From assembly GCF_026343115.1 (NCBI RefSeq), contig NZ_JAPEMC010000001.1, positions 1,860,001 through 1,924,000 of the forward strand: a DNA stretch of 64,000 bases, given 5' to 3'. The stretch's first letter is position 1. The number at the start of each line of letters is the position of its first letter. The translations under genes were made by a program, and so were the position numbers. Below are positions 1-8,700 of this stretch, piece after piece. The notes beneath the pieces were generated by a model that worked only from the letters and a program-made list of their open reading frames with translations, did no database searches and had not been told where the DNA came from. This DNA is from Streptomyces sp. NBC_00102 (lineage in GTDB: Bacteria; Actinomycetota; Actinomycetes; Streptomycetales; Streptomycetaceae).

Positions 1-918
1 GGCACAGATGCCCGCGGGCAGCAGGGAGGTGCGGCGTTCCACCACGGCCCGTACGGCTCCCTCGTCCAGGACGAGCGCGCCCTGCGGGGCGGAGGCGTGG
101 GCGAGCCAGAGGAGGCGGTCGGCGGAGCGGCGGCCGGTGGGGTGGAACCAGGTTCCGGTGTCCCGGCCGGCGAGGGCGTCGGCGGCGTGCCAGGCGGAGG
201 TGAGGACGACGGGGATGCCGGCGGCGGTGGCGATCCGGGCGGCCTCGACCTTGGTGACCATGCCGCCGGTGCCGACCCCGGCCTTGCCCGCGCTGCCGAT
301 CGTGACGCCCGCCAGGTCCTGCGGGCCGGTGACCTCGGCGATGCGTGAGGTGCCCGGGGTGCTGGGGTCGCCGTCGTAGACCCCGTCCACGTCGGAGAGG
401 AGGACCAGGAGGTCGGCGTGGACGAGGTGGGCGACGAGGGCGGCCAGGCGGTCGTTGTCGCCGAAGCGGATCTCGTCGGTGGCGACGGTGTCGTTCTCGT
501 TGACGACGGGCAGGGCGCCCATCCGCAGCAACTGGTCGAGGGTGCGGTAGGCGTTGCGGTAGTGGGCGCGGCGGCTGGTGTCGTCGGTCGTCAGCAGCAC
601 CTGGCCGACGCGTACGCCGTAGCGGGCGAAGGACGCCGTGTAGCGGGCCACCAGCAGCCCCTGGCCGACGCTGGCGGCCGCCTGCTGGCGGGCGAGGTCC
701 TTCGGTCTGCGGTGGAGGCCCAGTGGGGCGAGTCCGGCGGCGATGGCGCCGCTGGAGACGAGGACGACCTCCCGCTCACCCCCGCCGCGGACCTTGGCCA
801 GGACGTCCACGAGGGCGTCGACCCGGTCGGCGTCGAGTCCGCCCGCCGCGGTGGTGAGCGAGGAGGAGCCCACCTTGACGACGATCCTGCGGGCCTCGGT
901 CACCTGTTGTCTTGCCAC
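1..918 (-). CDS. proB: Glutamate 5-kinase, C-terminus cut by window edge
   Basis: This enzyme phosphorylates L-glutamate with ATP, the first step of proline synthesis in the cytoplasm. The reverse strand translates without stops for 306 codons from GTG at 918, which is preceded by GCGGAGA. The N-terminus reads RRIVVKVGSSSLTTAAGG, the phosphate-binding start of the amino-acid kinase fold. VNENDTVATDEIRFGDND and SDVDGVYDGDPS further on are typical of ProB. Full-length actinobacterial ProB has about 370 residues with a C-terminal PUA domain; only the kinase domain and the start of PUA lie in the window. The protein is on the far side of a wall-polymer cluster from obg, although obg and proB are often adjacent in other actinobacteria. 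Confidence 0.95.
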   Translation of the reverse strand, partial: MARQQVTEARRIVVKVGSSSLTTAAGGLDADRVDALVDVLAKVRGGGEREVVLVSSGAIAAGLAPLGLHRRPKDLARQQAAASVGQGLLVARYTASFARYGVRVGQVLLTTDDTSRRAHYRNAYRTLDQLLRMGALPVVNENDTVATDEIRFGDNDRLAALVAHLVHADLLVLLSDVDGVYDGDPSTPGTSRIAEVTGPQDLAGVTIGSAGKAGVGTGGMVTKVEAARIATAAGIPVVLTSAWHAADALAGRDTGTWFHPTGRRSADRLLWLAHASAPQGALVLDEGAVRAVVERRTSLLPAGICA

Positions 919-1037
919 TGTCTCCGCTACCGATGTCACAGGGGCGAATGTATGCCAGCCGGGATGCCGGACGCACCGGCGTTCCGGCCCATGGACGCGG
1001 GGTGGCACTGGCGTTCGGCAGGGGTTCCGGCACGCGG

Positions 1038-1068
1038 GGACGCCCCGGCCGCGGTGACCGGGGCGTCC
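1038..1068 (-). terminator. Hairpin downstream of the acyltransferase
   Basis: A perfect 11-bp inverted repeat (GGACGCCCCGG / CCGGGGCGTCC) with a 9-nt loop lies 100 nt beyond the stop codon of the acyltransferase gene and upstream of proB. It has no T-run, as is common for Streptomyces terminators. Confidence 0.5.
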
Positions 1069-1077
1069 TGTGGTGGT

Positions 1078-1142
1078 GCGTGCGGGGCGCTGCGTGCGGG
1101 GCGCTGCGTGCGGGGCGCTGCTGGTGGTGCGTGCGGGGCGCT
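1078..1142. repeat. 14-bp direct repeats, three tandem plus one
   Basis: The unit GCGTGCGGGGCGCT occurs at 1078, 1092 and 1106 without gaps, and again at 1129 after a 9-nt spacer. The block lies between the hairpin at 1038-1068 and the acyltransferase stop codon. Its length should vary between strains by slippage. Confidence 0.85.
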
Positions 1143-1167
1143 GTGCCCGGTGTACGCGCGTACGGGC

Positions 1168-2508
1168 TCAGCCGGTGAGGCTTCCGCTGTCCGCGAGGGC
1201 CCGGTCCCGGCCGAAGTCCCCGGCCGCGGCTTCCGTCTCCCCGGGGGGAGCGGGCTGGGCGGACGGCGGGGCGGTCGGGGCCGTGCGCTTGCGGCCGATG
1301 TCCTTGAGCCGCATCGCGGGCTTCTCGACCAGGTGCCAGGAGAGGGCCGCGACCAGCAGCGAGCCGGCGAGCGACAGGGCGAGGTAGGGCCAGAACCCCC
1401 AGCGGGCGAAGTCGAGAGCGGTCAGGCTCTGCTGGACGACGAACCCGTAGATGTAGACGCCGTACGAGAGGTCGTTCTTCGCCCCGACGCGGCGGAAGGG
1501 CCCGGGGAGGCGGATCGCGAGCCAGAGCAGCAGGTAGGCGAAGGCGGGGATGCCGACGACGAAGAAGTAGCCGTAGAAGACGCTGCCGAGGAACACCGCG
1601 AGGGCGAGGACGCCGAGCGGGTCGCTGACGGGGATGCGCTCGCGGTACGACTCGATCACCGCGCCGACGGCGAACGCGAAGGCGAGGTAGATCAGGATGT
1701 CCGGGTCGAACTTGCCCATGACCGGGAAGATCTCGAAGCTCAGGGCGTAGGAGGAGTCCGCGAAACCGGCCCAGAAGCGTTCCTGCAGGGCGGGTGCGAT
1801 CGCGTAGCAGCCGAGGACGACGGCGACCAGCAGCACGACCCTGCGGGCCCGGGTGAGGGCGCCGGTCACGGCGAGCAGGGCGACGCCGAAGTAGCAGAAC
1901 ACCTCGTAGCGGAGCGACCAGAGGGCGGCGTCGATGCTGGGGCTGTGCCCCAGACCGTCACCCCTGGAGTGCGCGATGACACCGGAGACGTCGTTCTGGA
2001 GGGGGGCGACCGCCCAGTTCGAGCCCAGGTAGTCGAAGGGGCCCGCGGAATGCCCCCAGAAGCCGCCCAGGTCGCCGTTCTGCGCCCAGTAGAGGAAGGG
2101 GGCGACGACGAAGGCCGTCAGGGCGAGGCAGACCCAGAGACCGGGCAGCAGGCGCAGGGCGCGGTGCCAGAGGAAGCGGCCCGGCGGAAGCCGCTTGCCG
2201 CTGCGGGTGACGAGGATGCCGGACAGTACGAAGAAGCCGTAGACGGAGAGCTTTCCCAGGTCGGTCTGGCCGTGGCTGAATCCGTGGCCGAACTCCTTCT
2301 CGCCGAAGCCGAGCACGCTCGCGTGGCTGACGACGACCGCCGAAGCCAGGATCAGGCGGATGAACCCCAGGCTGTTGTTCCTGCCCTGGAAACAGTCCGC
2401 CACGGAACCGTGTGACCATCGAAGCCGGGGGGCCTCACTGCGGGGACGACTGATGATTGCACCTCTCTCGCTGGACCGCGTGGCGAGCCGGTTCCCCGTC
2501 CGGCTCAT
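1168..2508 (-). CDS. Membrane O-acyltransferase, acyltransferase-3 (OafA/YrhL) family
   Basis: Proteins of this family move acyl groups, usually acetyl, onto sugars of surface polymers from within the membrane. The 446-residue protein has about 40 polar residues, then some ten hydrophobic segments. The family Arg-x10-His motif is present as R51 and H62 at the start of the first helix. ALWSLRYEVFCY and the late LSYGVYIYGF stretch are also typical. The ATG at 2508 is chosen because TTGGGGGGACTTC precedes it; an in-frame ATG at 2535 would add nine residues. It is divergent from a teichoic-acid type glycosyltransferase, so decoration of the wall glycopolymer is the likely role, but the acceptor is not shown by the sequence. 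Confidence 0.85.
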   Translation of the reverse strand: MSRTGNRLATRSSERGAIISRPRSEAPRLRWSHGSVADCFQGRNNSLGFIRLILASAVVVSHASVLGFGEKEFGHGFSHGQTDLGKLSVYGFFVLSGILVTRSGKRLPPGRFLWHRALRLLPGLWVCLALTAFVVAPFLYWAQNGDLGGFWGHSAGPFDYLGSNWAVAPLQNDVSGVIAHSRGDGLGHSPSIDAALWSLRYEVFCYFGVALLAVTGALTRARRVVLLVAVVLGCYAIAPALQERFWAGFADSSYALSFEIFPVMGKFDPDILIYLAFAFAVGAVIESYRERIPVSDPLGVLALAVFLGSVFYGYFFVVGIPAFAYLLLWLAIRLPGPFRRVGAKNDLSYGVYIYGFVVQQSLTALDFARWGFWPYLALSLAGSLLVAALSWHLVEKPAMRLKDIGRKRTAPTAPPSAQPAPPGETEAAAGDFGRDRALADSGSLTG

Positions 2509-2731
2509 GAAGTCCCCCCAAGGCGGCCTGGACATAAGCCACTTGAGCTTGCAGACGGCTCACATCGCCGGAAACCTCCGTTGCACCGTACACGGCCTCC
2601 TACCCGGTCCGAACTGTTCGATGTGCCGCAACCGCTATGGTGCTTCCGGGCGGCGGCCCTCGCCCTCAATCGGTCTCCGATCCCGACACCGCCTTCGCGT
2701 TCAGGGTTCCCACAAGAGATGGGACACAGTT

Positions 2732-4762
2732 GTGTCAGTCAAAGTCAGCGTCATCATTCCTGTGTACAACCCGGGGAAGTACATCGATCCCGCAATCGAC
2801 TCGTTGCTGCGCCAGACTCTGCCCGCGAGCGAATTCGAAGTGCTGTTCGTCAATGACGGCTCGACCGACGACACACGCGAGCGTCTCGAAAAGCTGGCGA
2901 CCGAACACCCGCACTTCCGTGTGATCACCATCCCCAATTCCGGGTGGCCGGGCAAGCCTCGCAATATCGGCGTGGCGGAGGCGAAGGGCGAATACGTCCA
3001 GTTCCTCGACCAGGACGACTACTTGGCGTCCGAGGCCCTGCTGCGCCTCTACAACATGGGGCACCGCAACGGCTCCGACATCGTCATCGGCAAGGTGGCC
3101 AGTAACTTCCGCGGCGTTCCACACGGGGTTTTCAGGGTCAACCGGGAGAAGTGCACCCTGCGTGACGCACCGCTCTACGACAGCCTGACGCCGCACAAGA
3201 TGTTCCGGACAGAGTTCCTCCGCGAGAACAACATCGCTTATCCGGAAGGAAAGCGGCGCCTGGAGGACCAGCTCTACATGATGCAGGCGTACTTCCCCGC
3301 GAAGGTCGTCTCCATTCTCGGCAGTTACACCTGCTACTACTACTCACGGCGCGACGACGGCCAGAACGCAGGCTCCGCGAAGCTCATTCCTTCGGGCTAT
3401 TACGGAAATCTCCGCGAGGTTCTCGACGTCGTCGTGGAGAACACCGAGCCGGGCGAATTCCGCGACCTTCTGCTGCGCCGCTTCTACCGTGTGGAGATGT
3501 TGTCGCGTCTCAGTGAACCCGCCGTGCAGAAGTACGCGCCGGAGTACCGCGACGAGATGATCGACGCCGTCCAGCCCCTGGCACGTGACTTCATGCACGA
3601 CGGCGTGCACAACGGGCTCGGCCCGGTCCAGCGGCTCCGCTCCACGCTGTTGCGCAACGACGACCGCCAGGGGCTGGTCCGTATCGCCCAGCTCGCCGGC
3701 TCCATCAAGGCGGCCGCCCGCCTGGAGAAGCTCGAGTGGCAGCCGGACGGCCGGATCAGGATCGACATCACCGGCCGGCTCGTGCACGGCGACGACCAGA
3801 AGCCCGTGACGCTGGTGCGCCGCGACGGCCGCCTGCACCTGCACCCCGACCTCACGGCGGACCTGCTGCCGGCCGGTGAGCTGCTGGACGTCGAGGACGA
3901 CCTCGACGGCTACATGGCGGAGATCTCGCTGCGCAACCGCGAGACCGCCGTCGAGTGGCCCTGCCCCGCGAAGTTCACCTCGGCGGTCCAGGAGATCTCC
4001 TCCGGCGTCTTCGAGGTCGTCCTGACCGGCCACGGCCACGTGACTTCGGAGGGCGTCAAGAACCGCGGACGCGTCTCGCGCGGGTTCTGGGACATCTGGG
4101 TGCCGCTGCGCGGCCTCGGCGTGGTCCGCAAGGCCCGGCTCGGCGCCGACCGCGATCCCGCCGTCGACGCGGCCTGCCTGCCCGCCTCGCTGGGCTCGCC
4201 CGCCCGTGCCGTCATCCCGTACTTCACGGACCCGCACGGCAACCTCACGCTGGACGTGGCCCGCCGCGCCAAGAAGCTGGCCCAGTACCTGGAGGGCCGC
4301 CCGGTCCTGCGCACCCCCGGCGGCAGGACGGAACTGCGCCTCGACCTCGTCACGACGAGTTCCACGGCCGCGTCCAAGGCCGACCTGGTGCTGACCTCCA
4401 CCGGCGGCACCGACCGGGTGCTCCCGACGACGCTCCGCCCCGTCCAGGGCCGCGCCCACGTGGTGGTGCCCGCCAAGGCGGCCGACGTGCCGCCGGGCGA
4501 GTGGAAGCTGTCGGTCCGGCTGGACGGCGCCAAGAGCGCCGCCGTGCCGCTCGCCGACGTGCGGATCGAACGGGGCGGGAAGATCGTCCTGGTGTCGGAC
4601 CTGCCCGAGGTGAGCCCCGCCATGCTGAGCGCGATGGCTTCGGCACGCCGCAAGGCGACCGTGCGCAGCGCGCTGCGGACCGTGGGCGGTCCGATCGTCC
4701 GCCGGCTGCCCGCCAAGGCCCGCAAGAAGGCCCGTCGGCTCGCCGACAAGGTCTCCGGCTGA
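2732..4762 (+). CDS. GT2 glycosyltransferase, TarS/TarP-like, wall polymer decoration
   Basis: This 676-residue protein probably adds a sugar to a wall glycopolymer from a nucleotide-sugar donor. The N-terminal 220 residues form a GT-A domain: VSVIIPVYN at 5-13, NDGSTDD at 41-47 and the metal-binding DQDD at 93-96. E178-D179 in RRLEDQ sit where TarS and TarP have their catalytic Glu-Asp pair. The section after about residue 300 (RLEKLEWQPDGRIRIDITG) resembles the linker and beta-rich C-terminal domains of those enzymes. GTG 2732 is chosen because GGGACACAGTT precedes it and the GT fold begins there. A paralogue lies at 16637-18298. The sugar (rhamnose is possible, given the neighbouring rml genes) is inference. 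Confidence 0.85.
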   Translation: MSVKVSVIIPVYNPGKYIDPAIDSLLRQTLPASEFEVLFVNDGSTDDTRERLEKLATEHPHFRVITIPNSGWPGKPRNIGVAEAKGEYVQFLDQDDYLASEALLRLYNMGHRNGSDIVIGKVASNFRGVPHGVFRVNREKCTLRDAPLYDSLTPHKMFRTEFLRENNIAYPEGKRRLEDQLYMMQAYFPAKVVSILGSYTCYYYSRRDDGQNAGSAKLIPSGYYGNLREVLDVVVENTEPGEFRDLLLRRFYRVEMLSRLSEPAVQKYAPEYRDEMIDAVQPLARDFMHDGVHNGLGPVQRLRSTLLRNDDRQGLVRIAQLAGSIKAAARLEKLEWQPDGRIRIDITGRLVHGDDQKPVTLVRRDGRLHLHPDLTADLLPAGELLDVEDDLDGYMAEISLRNRETAVEWPCPAKFTSAVQEISSGVFEVVLTGHGHVTSEGVKNRGRVSRGFWDIWVPLRGLGVVRKARLGADRDPAVDAACLPASLGSPARAVIPYFTDPHGNLTLDVARRAKKLAQYLEGRPVLRTPGGRTELRLDLVTTSSTAASKADLVLTSTGGTDRVLPTTLRPVQGRAHVVVPAKAADVPPGEWKLSVRLDGAKSAAVPLADVRIERGGKIVLVSDLPEVSPAMLSAMASARRKATVRSALRTVGGPIVRRLPAKARKKARRLADKVSG

Positions 4763-4855
4763 CACCGGGGCCGTCCCGGTACGGGGCGGCTTTCGCACAG
4801 CCTCGCCCGAGAACGTGAAGTACACGGAAACGACAAGAACAGGAACGTGAACACC

Positions 4856-5455
4856 ATGCGGCAGCTCGACATCGCCGGAGCCTGGGTACAGGAGCCCAAG
4901 GTCTTCCCCGACAGCCGGGGAAGCTTCCACGAGTGGTTCAAGGCCGCCGACTTCACCGAGGCGGCCGGGCACGGGCTCCAGCTCGCCCAGGCCAACTGCT
5001 CGGTGTCGAGCCGGGGCACCCTGCGCGGCATCCACTTCGCCGACGTCCCGCCGAGCCAGGCCAAGTACGTCAAGTGCGTGCGCGGCGCGGTGCTGGACGT
5101 CATCGTGGACATCCGGGTCGGCTCCCCCACGTACAAGCAGTGGGAGGCCGTCCGGCTCGACGACGTGGACCACCACGCGGTCTACCTCTCCGAGGGCCTC
5201 GGCCACGCCTTCATGGCGCTGACCGACGACGCCACCGTGGTGTACCTGTGCTCCGAGGGGTACGCCCCCGGTCGCGAGCACGGCATCAACCCGCTCGACC
5301 CGGAGCTGGGCATCGAGTGGCCCGAGGGCATCACCCCGCTGCTCTCGGACAAGGACGCGGACGCCCCGACCCTGGCCGAGGCCGAGGCGCAGGGCCTGCT
5401 GCCCTCCTACGAGGACTGCCAGGCCTACTACGAGCAGCTGCGCACCCGGGGCTGA
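4856..5455 (+). CDS. rmlC: dTDP-4-dehydrorhamnose 3,5-epimerase
   Basis: RmlC epimerises dTDP-4-keto-6-deoxyglucose at C3 and C5, the third step of dTDP-L-rhamnose synthesis. The 199-residue length is normal. The cupin core shows DSRGSFHEWF near residue 19 and LRGIHF with the catalytic His60, then the jelly-roll strands VRGAVLDVIVDIR. ATG 4856 gives the usual MRQLDIAGAW start; a GTG at 4847 is only two bases after AGGA and is less likely. It follows the glycosyltransferase by 93 bp on the same strand and converges with rmlD, whereas the other three rhamnose genes are on the opposite strand. Confidence 0.95.
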   Translation: MRQLDIAGAWVQEPKVFPDSRGSFHEWFKAADFTEAAGHGLQLAQANCSVSSRGTLRGIHFADVPPSQAKYVKCVRGAVLDVIVDIRVGSPTYKQWEAVRLDDVDHHAVYLSEGLGHAFMALTDDATVVYLCSEGYAPGREHGINPLDPELGIEWPEGITPLLSDKDADAPTLAEAEAQGLLPSYEDCQAYYEQLRTRG

Positions 5456-5478
5456 CCGGTCCGGCAGCGCCCGTACGA

Positions 5479-5512
5479 GAACGCCCGGCCGGGGAACACC
5501 GGCCGGGCGTTC
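5479..5512 (+). terminator. rmlC terminator hairpin
   Basis: A perfect 14-bp stem (GAACGCCCGGCCGG and its complement) with a 6-nt loop begins 24 nt after the rmlC stop codon. Confidence 0.85.
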
Positions 5513-5547
5513 GGCGTCTCCCACCGCGGCCGCGGGCCGGAACGCCG

Positions 5548-5587
5548 ACGGCCGGACCCCCGCCCGGGTGGGCGGGGGTCCGGCCGT
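5548..5587 (-). terminator. rmlD terminator hairpin
   Basis: A perfect 18-bp stem (left arm ACGGCCGGACCCCCGCCC) with loop GGGT lies 16 nt beyond the rmlD stop codon. Together with the hairpin at 5479-5512 it separates two convergent units. Confidence 0.85.
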
Positions 5588-5602
5588 GGTGGGACCGGCG
5601 CG

Positions 5603-6487
5603 TCAGCCGCGCTCGGCGGCGACGAGGGCGGGGAACGCCTCGGCCAGCGCCTCGTGCCAGTCGCGGACCGGCGCGATCCCGGCGGCGGACCAGCGGTCGT
5701 GGCCGAGCACGCTGTACGCCGGACGGGGAGCGGGCCGGACGAAGGCCTCGCTGGTGGTCGGACGGACCCGCTCGGGGTCCGCGCCCAGCAGCCGGAAGAT
5801 CTCCCGGGTGAAGCCGAACCAGGTCGTCTCGCCGCCGCTGGTGCCGTGGTAGACGCCGGCCGGGGCGTCGCCCGCGAGCGCGGCGCCGCCGAGGGCGACC
5901 AGGCGGTCCGCCAGGTCCACGGTCCACGTCGGCTGGCCCCGCTGGTCGTCGACGACGTCCAGGGTGTCCTTGATGCCTTCCAGCTTGATCATGGTGCGGA
6001 CGAAGTTCCCGCCGCCCGCTCCGTACAGCCAGGCCGTACGGACCACGTAGCCGGTCTCCGGGAGGGTCTCCAGGACCGCGCGCTCGCCCGCGAGCTTGGT
6101 ACGCCCGTAGGCGCTGCGCGGGGCGGTGGGGGCGTCCTCGGCGTACGGCTTGCCGGCGTCGCCGGCGAAGACGTAGTCCGTGGAGACCTGGAGCAGCACG
6201 GCACCGTGCTCGCGGCACGCCTCGGCGAGGACCTGGGGCCCCGTGCCGTTGACGCGCAGCGCGGCCTCCTCCTGGCTCTCCGCGTCGTCCACGGCGGTCC
6301 AGGCGGCGCAGTTGACGACGACCGCGGGGCGGTGCTCCGCGAACGCGGCGGCGACGGCGGCCGGGTCCGCGATGTCGAGCGCCGCGCGGTCGGCGGCGAC
6401 CGCCTCGACGCCGTCCGCCGCCAGCCTCGCCAGGACGTCCCGGCCCAGCATGCCGCCGGCTCCGGTCACCAGCCAGACGGGGCTCAC
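5603..6487 (-). CDS. rmlD: dTDP-4-dehydrorhamnose reductase
   Basis: RmlD reduces dTDP-4-keto-L-rhamnose with NAD(P)H to give dTDP-L-rhamnose, the last step of the pathway. The extended SDR fold shows GAGGMLG at residues 9-15 for the cofactor and the catalytic YxxxK as Y127 and K131 (SAYGRTKLAGE), with STDYVF before it. The GTG at 6487 is the likely start: it overlaps the rmlB stop codon by 4 nt (GTGA), which implies translational coupling. Predicted length is 294 residues, normal for the family. Confidence 0.95.
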   Translation of the reverse strand: MSPVWLVTGAGGMLGRDVLARLAADGVEAVAADRAALDIADPAAVAAAFAEHRPAVVVNCAAWTAVDDAESQEEAALRVNGTGPQVLAEACREHGAVLLQVSTDYVFAGDAGKPYAEDAPTAPRSAYGRTKLAGERAVLETLPETGYVVRTAWLYGAGGGNFVRTMIKLEGIKDTLDVVDDQRGQPTWTVDLADRLVALGGAALAGDAPAGVYHGTSGGETTWFGFTREIFRLLGADPERVRPTTSEAFVRPAPRPAYSVLGHDRWSAAGIAPVRDWHEALAEAFPALVAAERG

Positions 6488-7470
6488 AGGGCGGCCCGGT
6501 CCTTCAGCGGCTCCCACCAGGCGCGGTTGTCGCGGTACCACTGCACGGTCTCGGCGAGGCCCTGCTTGAAGTCCTTGCGCGGGACGTAGCCGAGCTCCTC
6601 GCGGATCTTGGTGCAGTCCACGGAGTAGCGGCGGTCGTGGCCCTTGCGGTCCTCGACGTAGGTGACGCTGGTCTCCCAGTCGGCGCCGCAGGCTTCCAGC
6701 AGCAGTCCGGTGAGCTCCTTGTTGGAGAGCTCGGTGCCGCCGCCGATGTTGTAGACCTCGCCGGCGCGGCCCTTGGTGCGGACCAGCTCGATGCCCTGGA
6801 CGTGGTCGTCGATGTGCAGCCAGTCGCGGACGTTGGCGCCGTCGCCGTAGAGCGGGACGGTCTTGCCGTCGAGCAGGTTGGTGACGAAGAGCGGGATGAC
6901 CTTCTCGGGGAAGTGGTGGTGCCCGTAGTTGTTGGAGCAGCGGGTCACCCGCACGTCGAGGCCGTGGGTGCGGTGGTACGAGAGCGCGATGAGGTCGCTG
7001 GACGCCTTCGCCGAGGAGTACGGCGAGTTGGGCTCCAGCGGGTGCGTCTCGGGCCAGGAGCCCTCGTCGATCGAACCGTAGACCTCGTCGGTGGAGATGT
7101 GCACGAAGGTCTTGATCCCGGCCAGGTGCGCGGCGTGGATCAGGGTGTGGGTGCCCACGACGTTCGTGCGGACGAACTCGGCGCCCCCGTCGATGGAGCG
7201 GTCCACGTGCGACTCGGCGGCGAAGTGCACCACCTGGTCGTGGTCGGCCATGAGCTTGCCGACGAGCTCGGCGTCGCAGATGTCGCCCTGCACGAAGGAG
7301 AAGCCCGGGTGGTCACGGACCTCGTCGAGGTTGGCGGGGTTGCCCGCGTAGGTGAGCTTGTCCAGCACCGTGACGGTGATGTCGCCGGGGCCCTGGGGGC
7401 CGAGGACGGTACGGACGTAGTGCGAGCCGATGAAGCCGGCTCCGCCGGTCACCAGGATGTTGGTCGTCAT
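6484..7470 (-). CDS. rmlB: dTDP-glucose 4,6-dehydratase
   Basis: RmlB converts dTDP-glucose to dTDP-4-keto-6-deoxyglucose using bound NAD. The 328-residue protein has GGAGFIG at 9-15, the catalytic T-D-E at 127-129 (HISTDEVYG) and YSSAK with Y151 and K155. RWWEP-like C-terminal features (RAWWEPLK) are typical. The ATG at 7470 overlaps the rmlA stop as ATGA, and the gene overlaps rmlD at its other end, so rmlA-rmlB-rmlD form one tightly coupled unit. Its product can also feed other deoxysugar routes, but no other deoxysugar genes are seen here. Confidence 0.96.
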   Translation of the reverse strand: MTTNILVTGGAGFIGSHYVRTVLGPQGPGDITVTVLDKLTYAGNPANLDEVRDHPGFSFVQGDICDAELVGKLMADHDQVVHFAAESHVDRSIDGGAEFVRTNVVGTHTLIHAAHLAGIKTFVHISTDEVYGSIDEGSWPETHPLEPNSPYSSAKASSDLIALSYHRTHGLDVRVTRCSNNYGHHHFPEKVIPLFVTNLLDGKTVPLYGDGANVRDWLHIDDHVQGIELVRTKGRAGEVYNIGGGTELSNKELTGLLLEACGADWETSVTYVEDRKGHDRRYSVDCTKIREELGYVPRKDFKQGLAETVQWYRDNRAWWEPLKDRAAL

Positions 7471-8537
7471 GAGGAGATCTGCACCTTGCTGTGGTCGCCG
7501 AGGACAAGTCGGTGGGCGGACGGGTTGCGGGGCGCCGGGGTGACCTCGACGTCGCGGCCGATGAGCGACGCCTCCACGCGGCGGACGCCGGTGATGGAGG
7601 CCCCCCGGAGCACGATGGAGTACTCGATCTCGCTGTCCTCGATCCGGCAGCCCTCGGAGATCGAGGTGAACGGACCGACGTACGCGTCGCTGATCACCGA
7701 ACCGGCCCCGATGATCGCGGGACCGACGATGCGGCTGCCGGTGACCTTCGCGCCGGGCTCGATCCGCACGCGGCCGATGATCTCGCTGTGTTCGTCCACC
7801 TCCGCGCCGTCCGCGGCCGGTTCGACGGTCTCCAGGACGGACCGGTTGACCTCCAGCATGTCGGTGACGTTGCCGGTGTCCTTCCAGTAGCCGGAGATCG
7901 TGGTGGAACGGACGTTGCGCTGCTGGTCGATCAGCCACTGGATGGCGTGGGTGATCTCCAGCTCGCCGCGCCAGGACGGCTCGATCGAGCGGACGGCCTC
8001 GTGGATCGCCGGGGTGAAGAGGTAGACGCCGACGAGGGCGAGGTCGCTCTTGGGCTCCTTCGGCTTCTCCTCCAGGGCGACGACACGTCCGTCGGCGTCC
8101 AGTTCGGCGACGCCGAAGGAGGTCGGGTTGGGAACCCGGGTCAGCAGGATCTGCGCGTCGGGGCGGTCCCCGCGGAAGCCCTCGACCAGGCCGGTGATGC
8201 CGCCGACGATGAAGTTGTCGCCGAGGTACATCACGAAGTCGTCGTCGCCGAGGAAGTCGCTCGCGATGAGCACCGCGTGCGCCAGGCCGAGAGGCGCCTC
8301 CTGCGGGATGTAGGTGACCTTGATGCCGAGCGCGGAGCCGTCGCCGACCGCTTCGCGGATCTCGGCGGCGGTGTCACCCACGATGATGCCGACCTCGGTG
8401 ATGCCGGCGTCCGCGATCGCTTCGAGTCCGTAGAAGAGGACCGGCTTGTTGGCGACCGGCACCAATTGCTTCGCGGACGTGTGGGTGATCGGGCGCAGGC
8501 GCGTGCCCGCCCCACCGGAGAGTACGAGTGCCTTCAC
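7467..8537 (-). CDS. rmlA: Glucose-1-phosphate thymidylyltransferase, long form
   Basis: RmlA joins glucose 1-phosphate and dTTP to make dTDP-glucose. The nucleotidyltransferase domain begins MKALVLSGGAGTRLRPIT, with the sugar-phosphate binding loop and YLGDNFIVGG around residues 100-110. After about residue 240 comes a left-handed beta-helix region (IGRVRIEPGAKVTGSRIVG). This makes it the 356-residue long form (StrD-like, often seen in secondary metabolism) and not the roughly 290-residue enterobacterial form. The GTG at 8537 is chosen because the conserved N-terminus starts there. It is first in the rmlA-rmlB-rmlD unit. Confidence 0.94.
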   Translation of the reverse strand: MKALVLSGGAGTRLRPITHTSAKQLVPVANKPVLFYGLEAIADAGITEVGIIVGDTAAEIREAVGDGSALGIKVTYIPQEAPLGLAHAVLIASDFLGDDDFVMYLGDNFIVGGITGLVEGFRGDRPDAQILLTRVPNPTSFGVAELDADGRVVALEEKPKEPKSDLALVGVYLFTPAIHEAVRSIEPSWRGELEITHAIQWLIDQQRNVRSTTISGYWKDTGNVTDMLEVNRSVLETVEPAADGAEVDEHSEIIGRVRIEPGAKVTGSRIVGPAIIGAGSVISDAYVGPFTSISEGCRIEDSEIEYSIVLRGASITGVRRVEASLIGRDVEVTPAPRNPSAHRLVLGDHSKVQISS

Positions 8538-8700
8538 GTGTGCTGTCCCCAAGCTGCGTGGTCGTTGGCCGGAAGCCGGATGGCAGGCGTTCCCGAGGCC
8601 GCTTTCATTCCATGGGATATTACTTCGAGTTTCCGCACGGTATCCCGGCGAGTAACCCGGCCTCCCACGCATCCGGCCGGCCGCTCCGGCTTCCGCGGGG

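Noticed and set aside
1078..1142. Short repeats considered as a CRISPR array
   Set aside because: Units are 14 bp, mostly without spacers, and no cas genes are present in the window.
418..2415. 665-codon open frame on the plus strand over proB and the acyltransferase
   Set aside because: Antisense to two well-supported genes and of Gly/Ala/Arg/Val composition only.
3344..5524. 726-codon open frame on the minus strand opposite the glycosyltransferase and rmlC
   Set aside because: Shadow of two recognised genes on the plus strand; no motif of its own.
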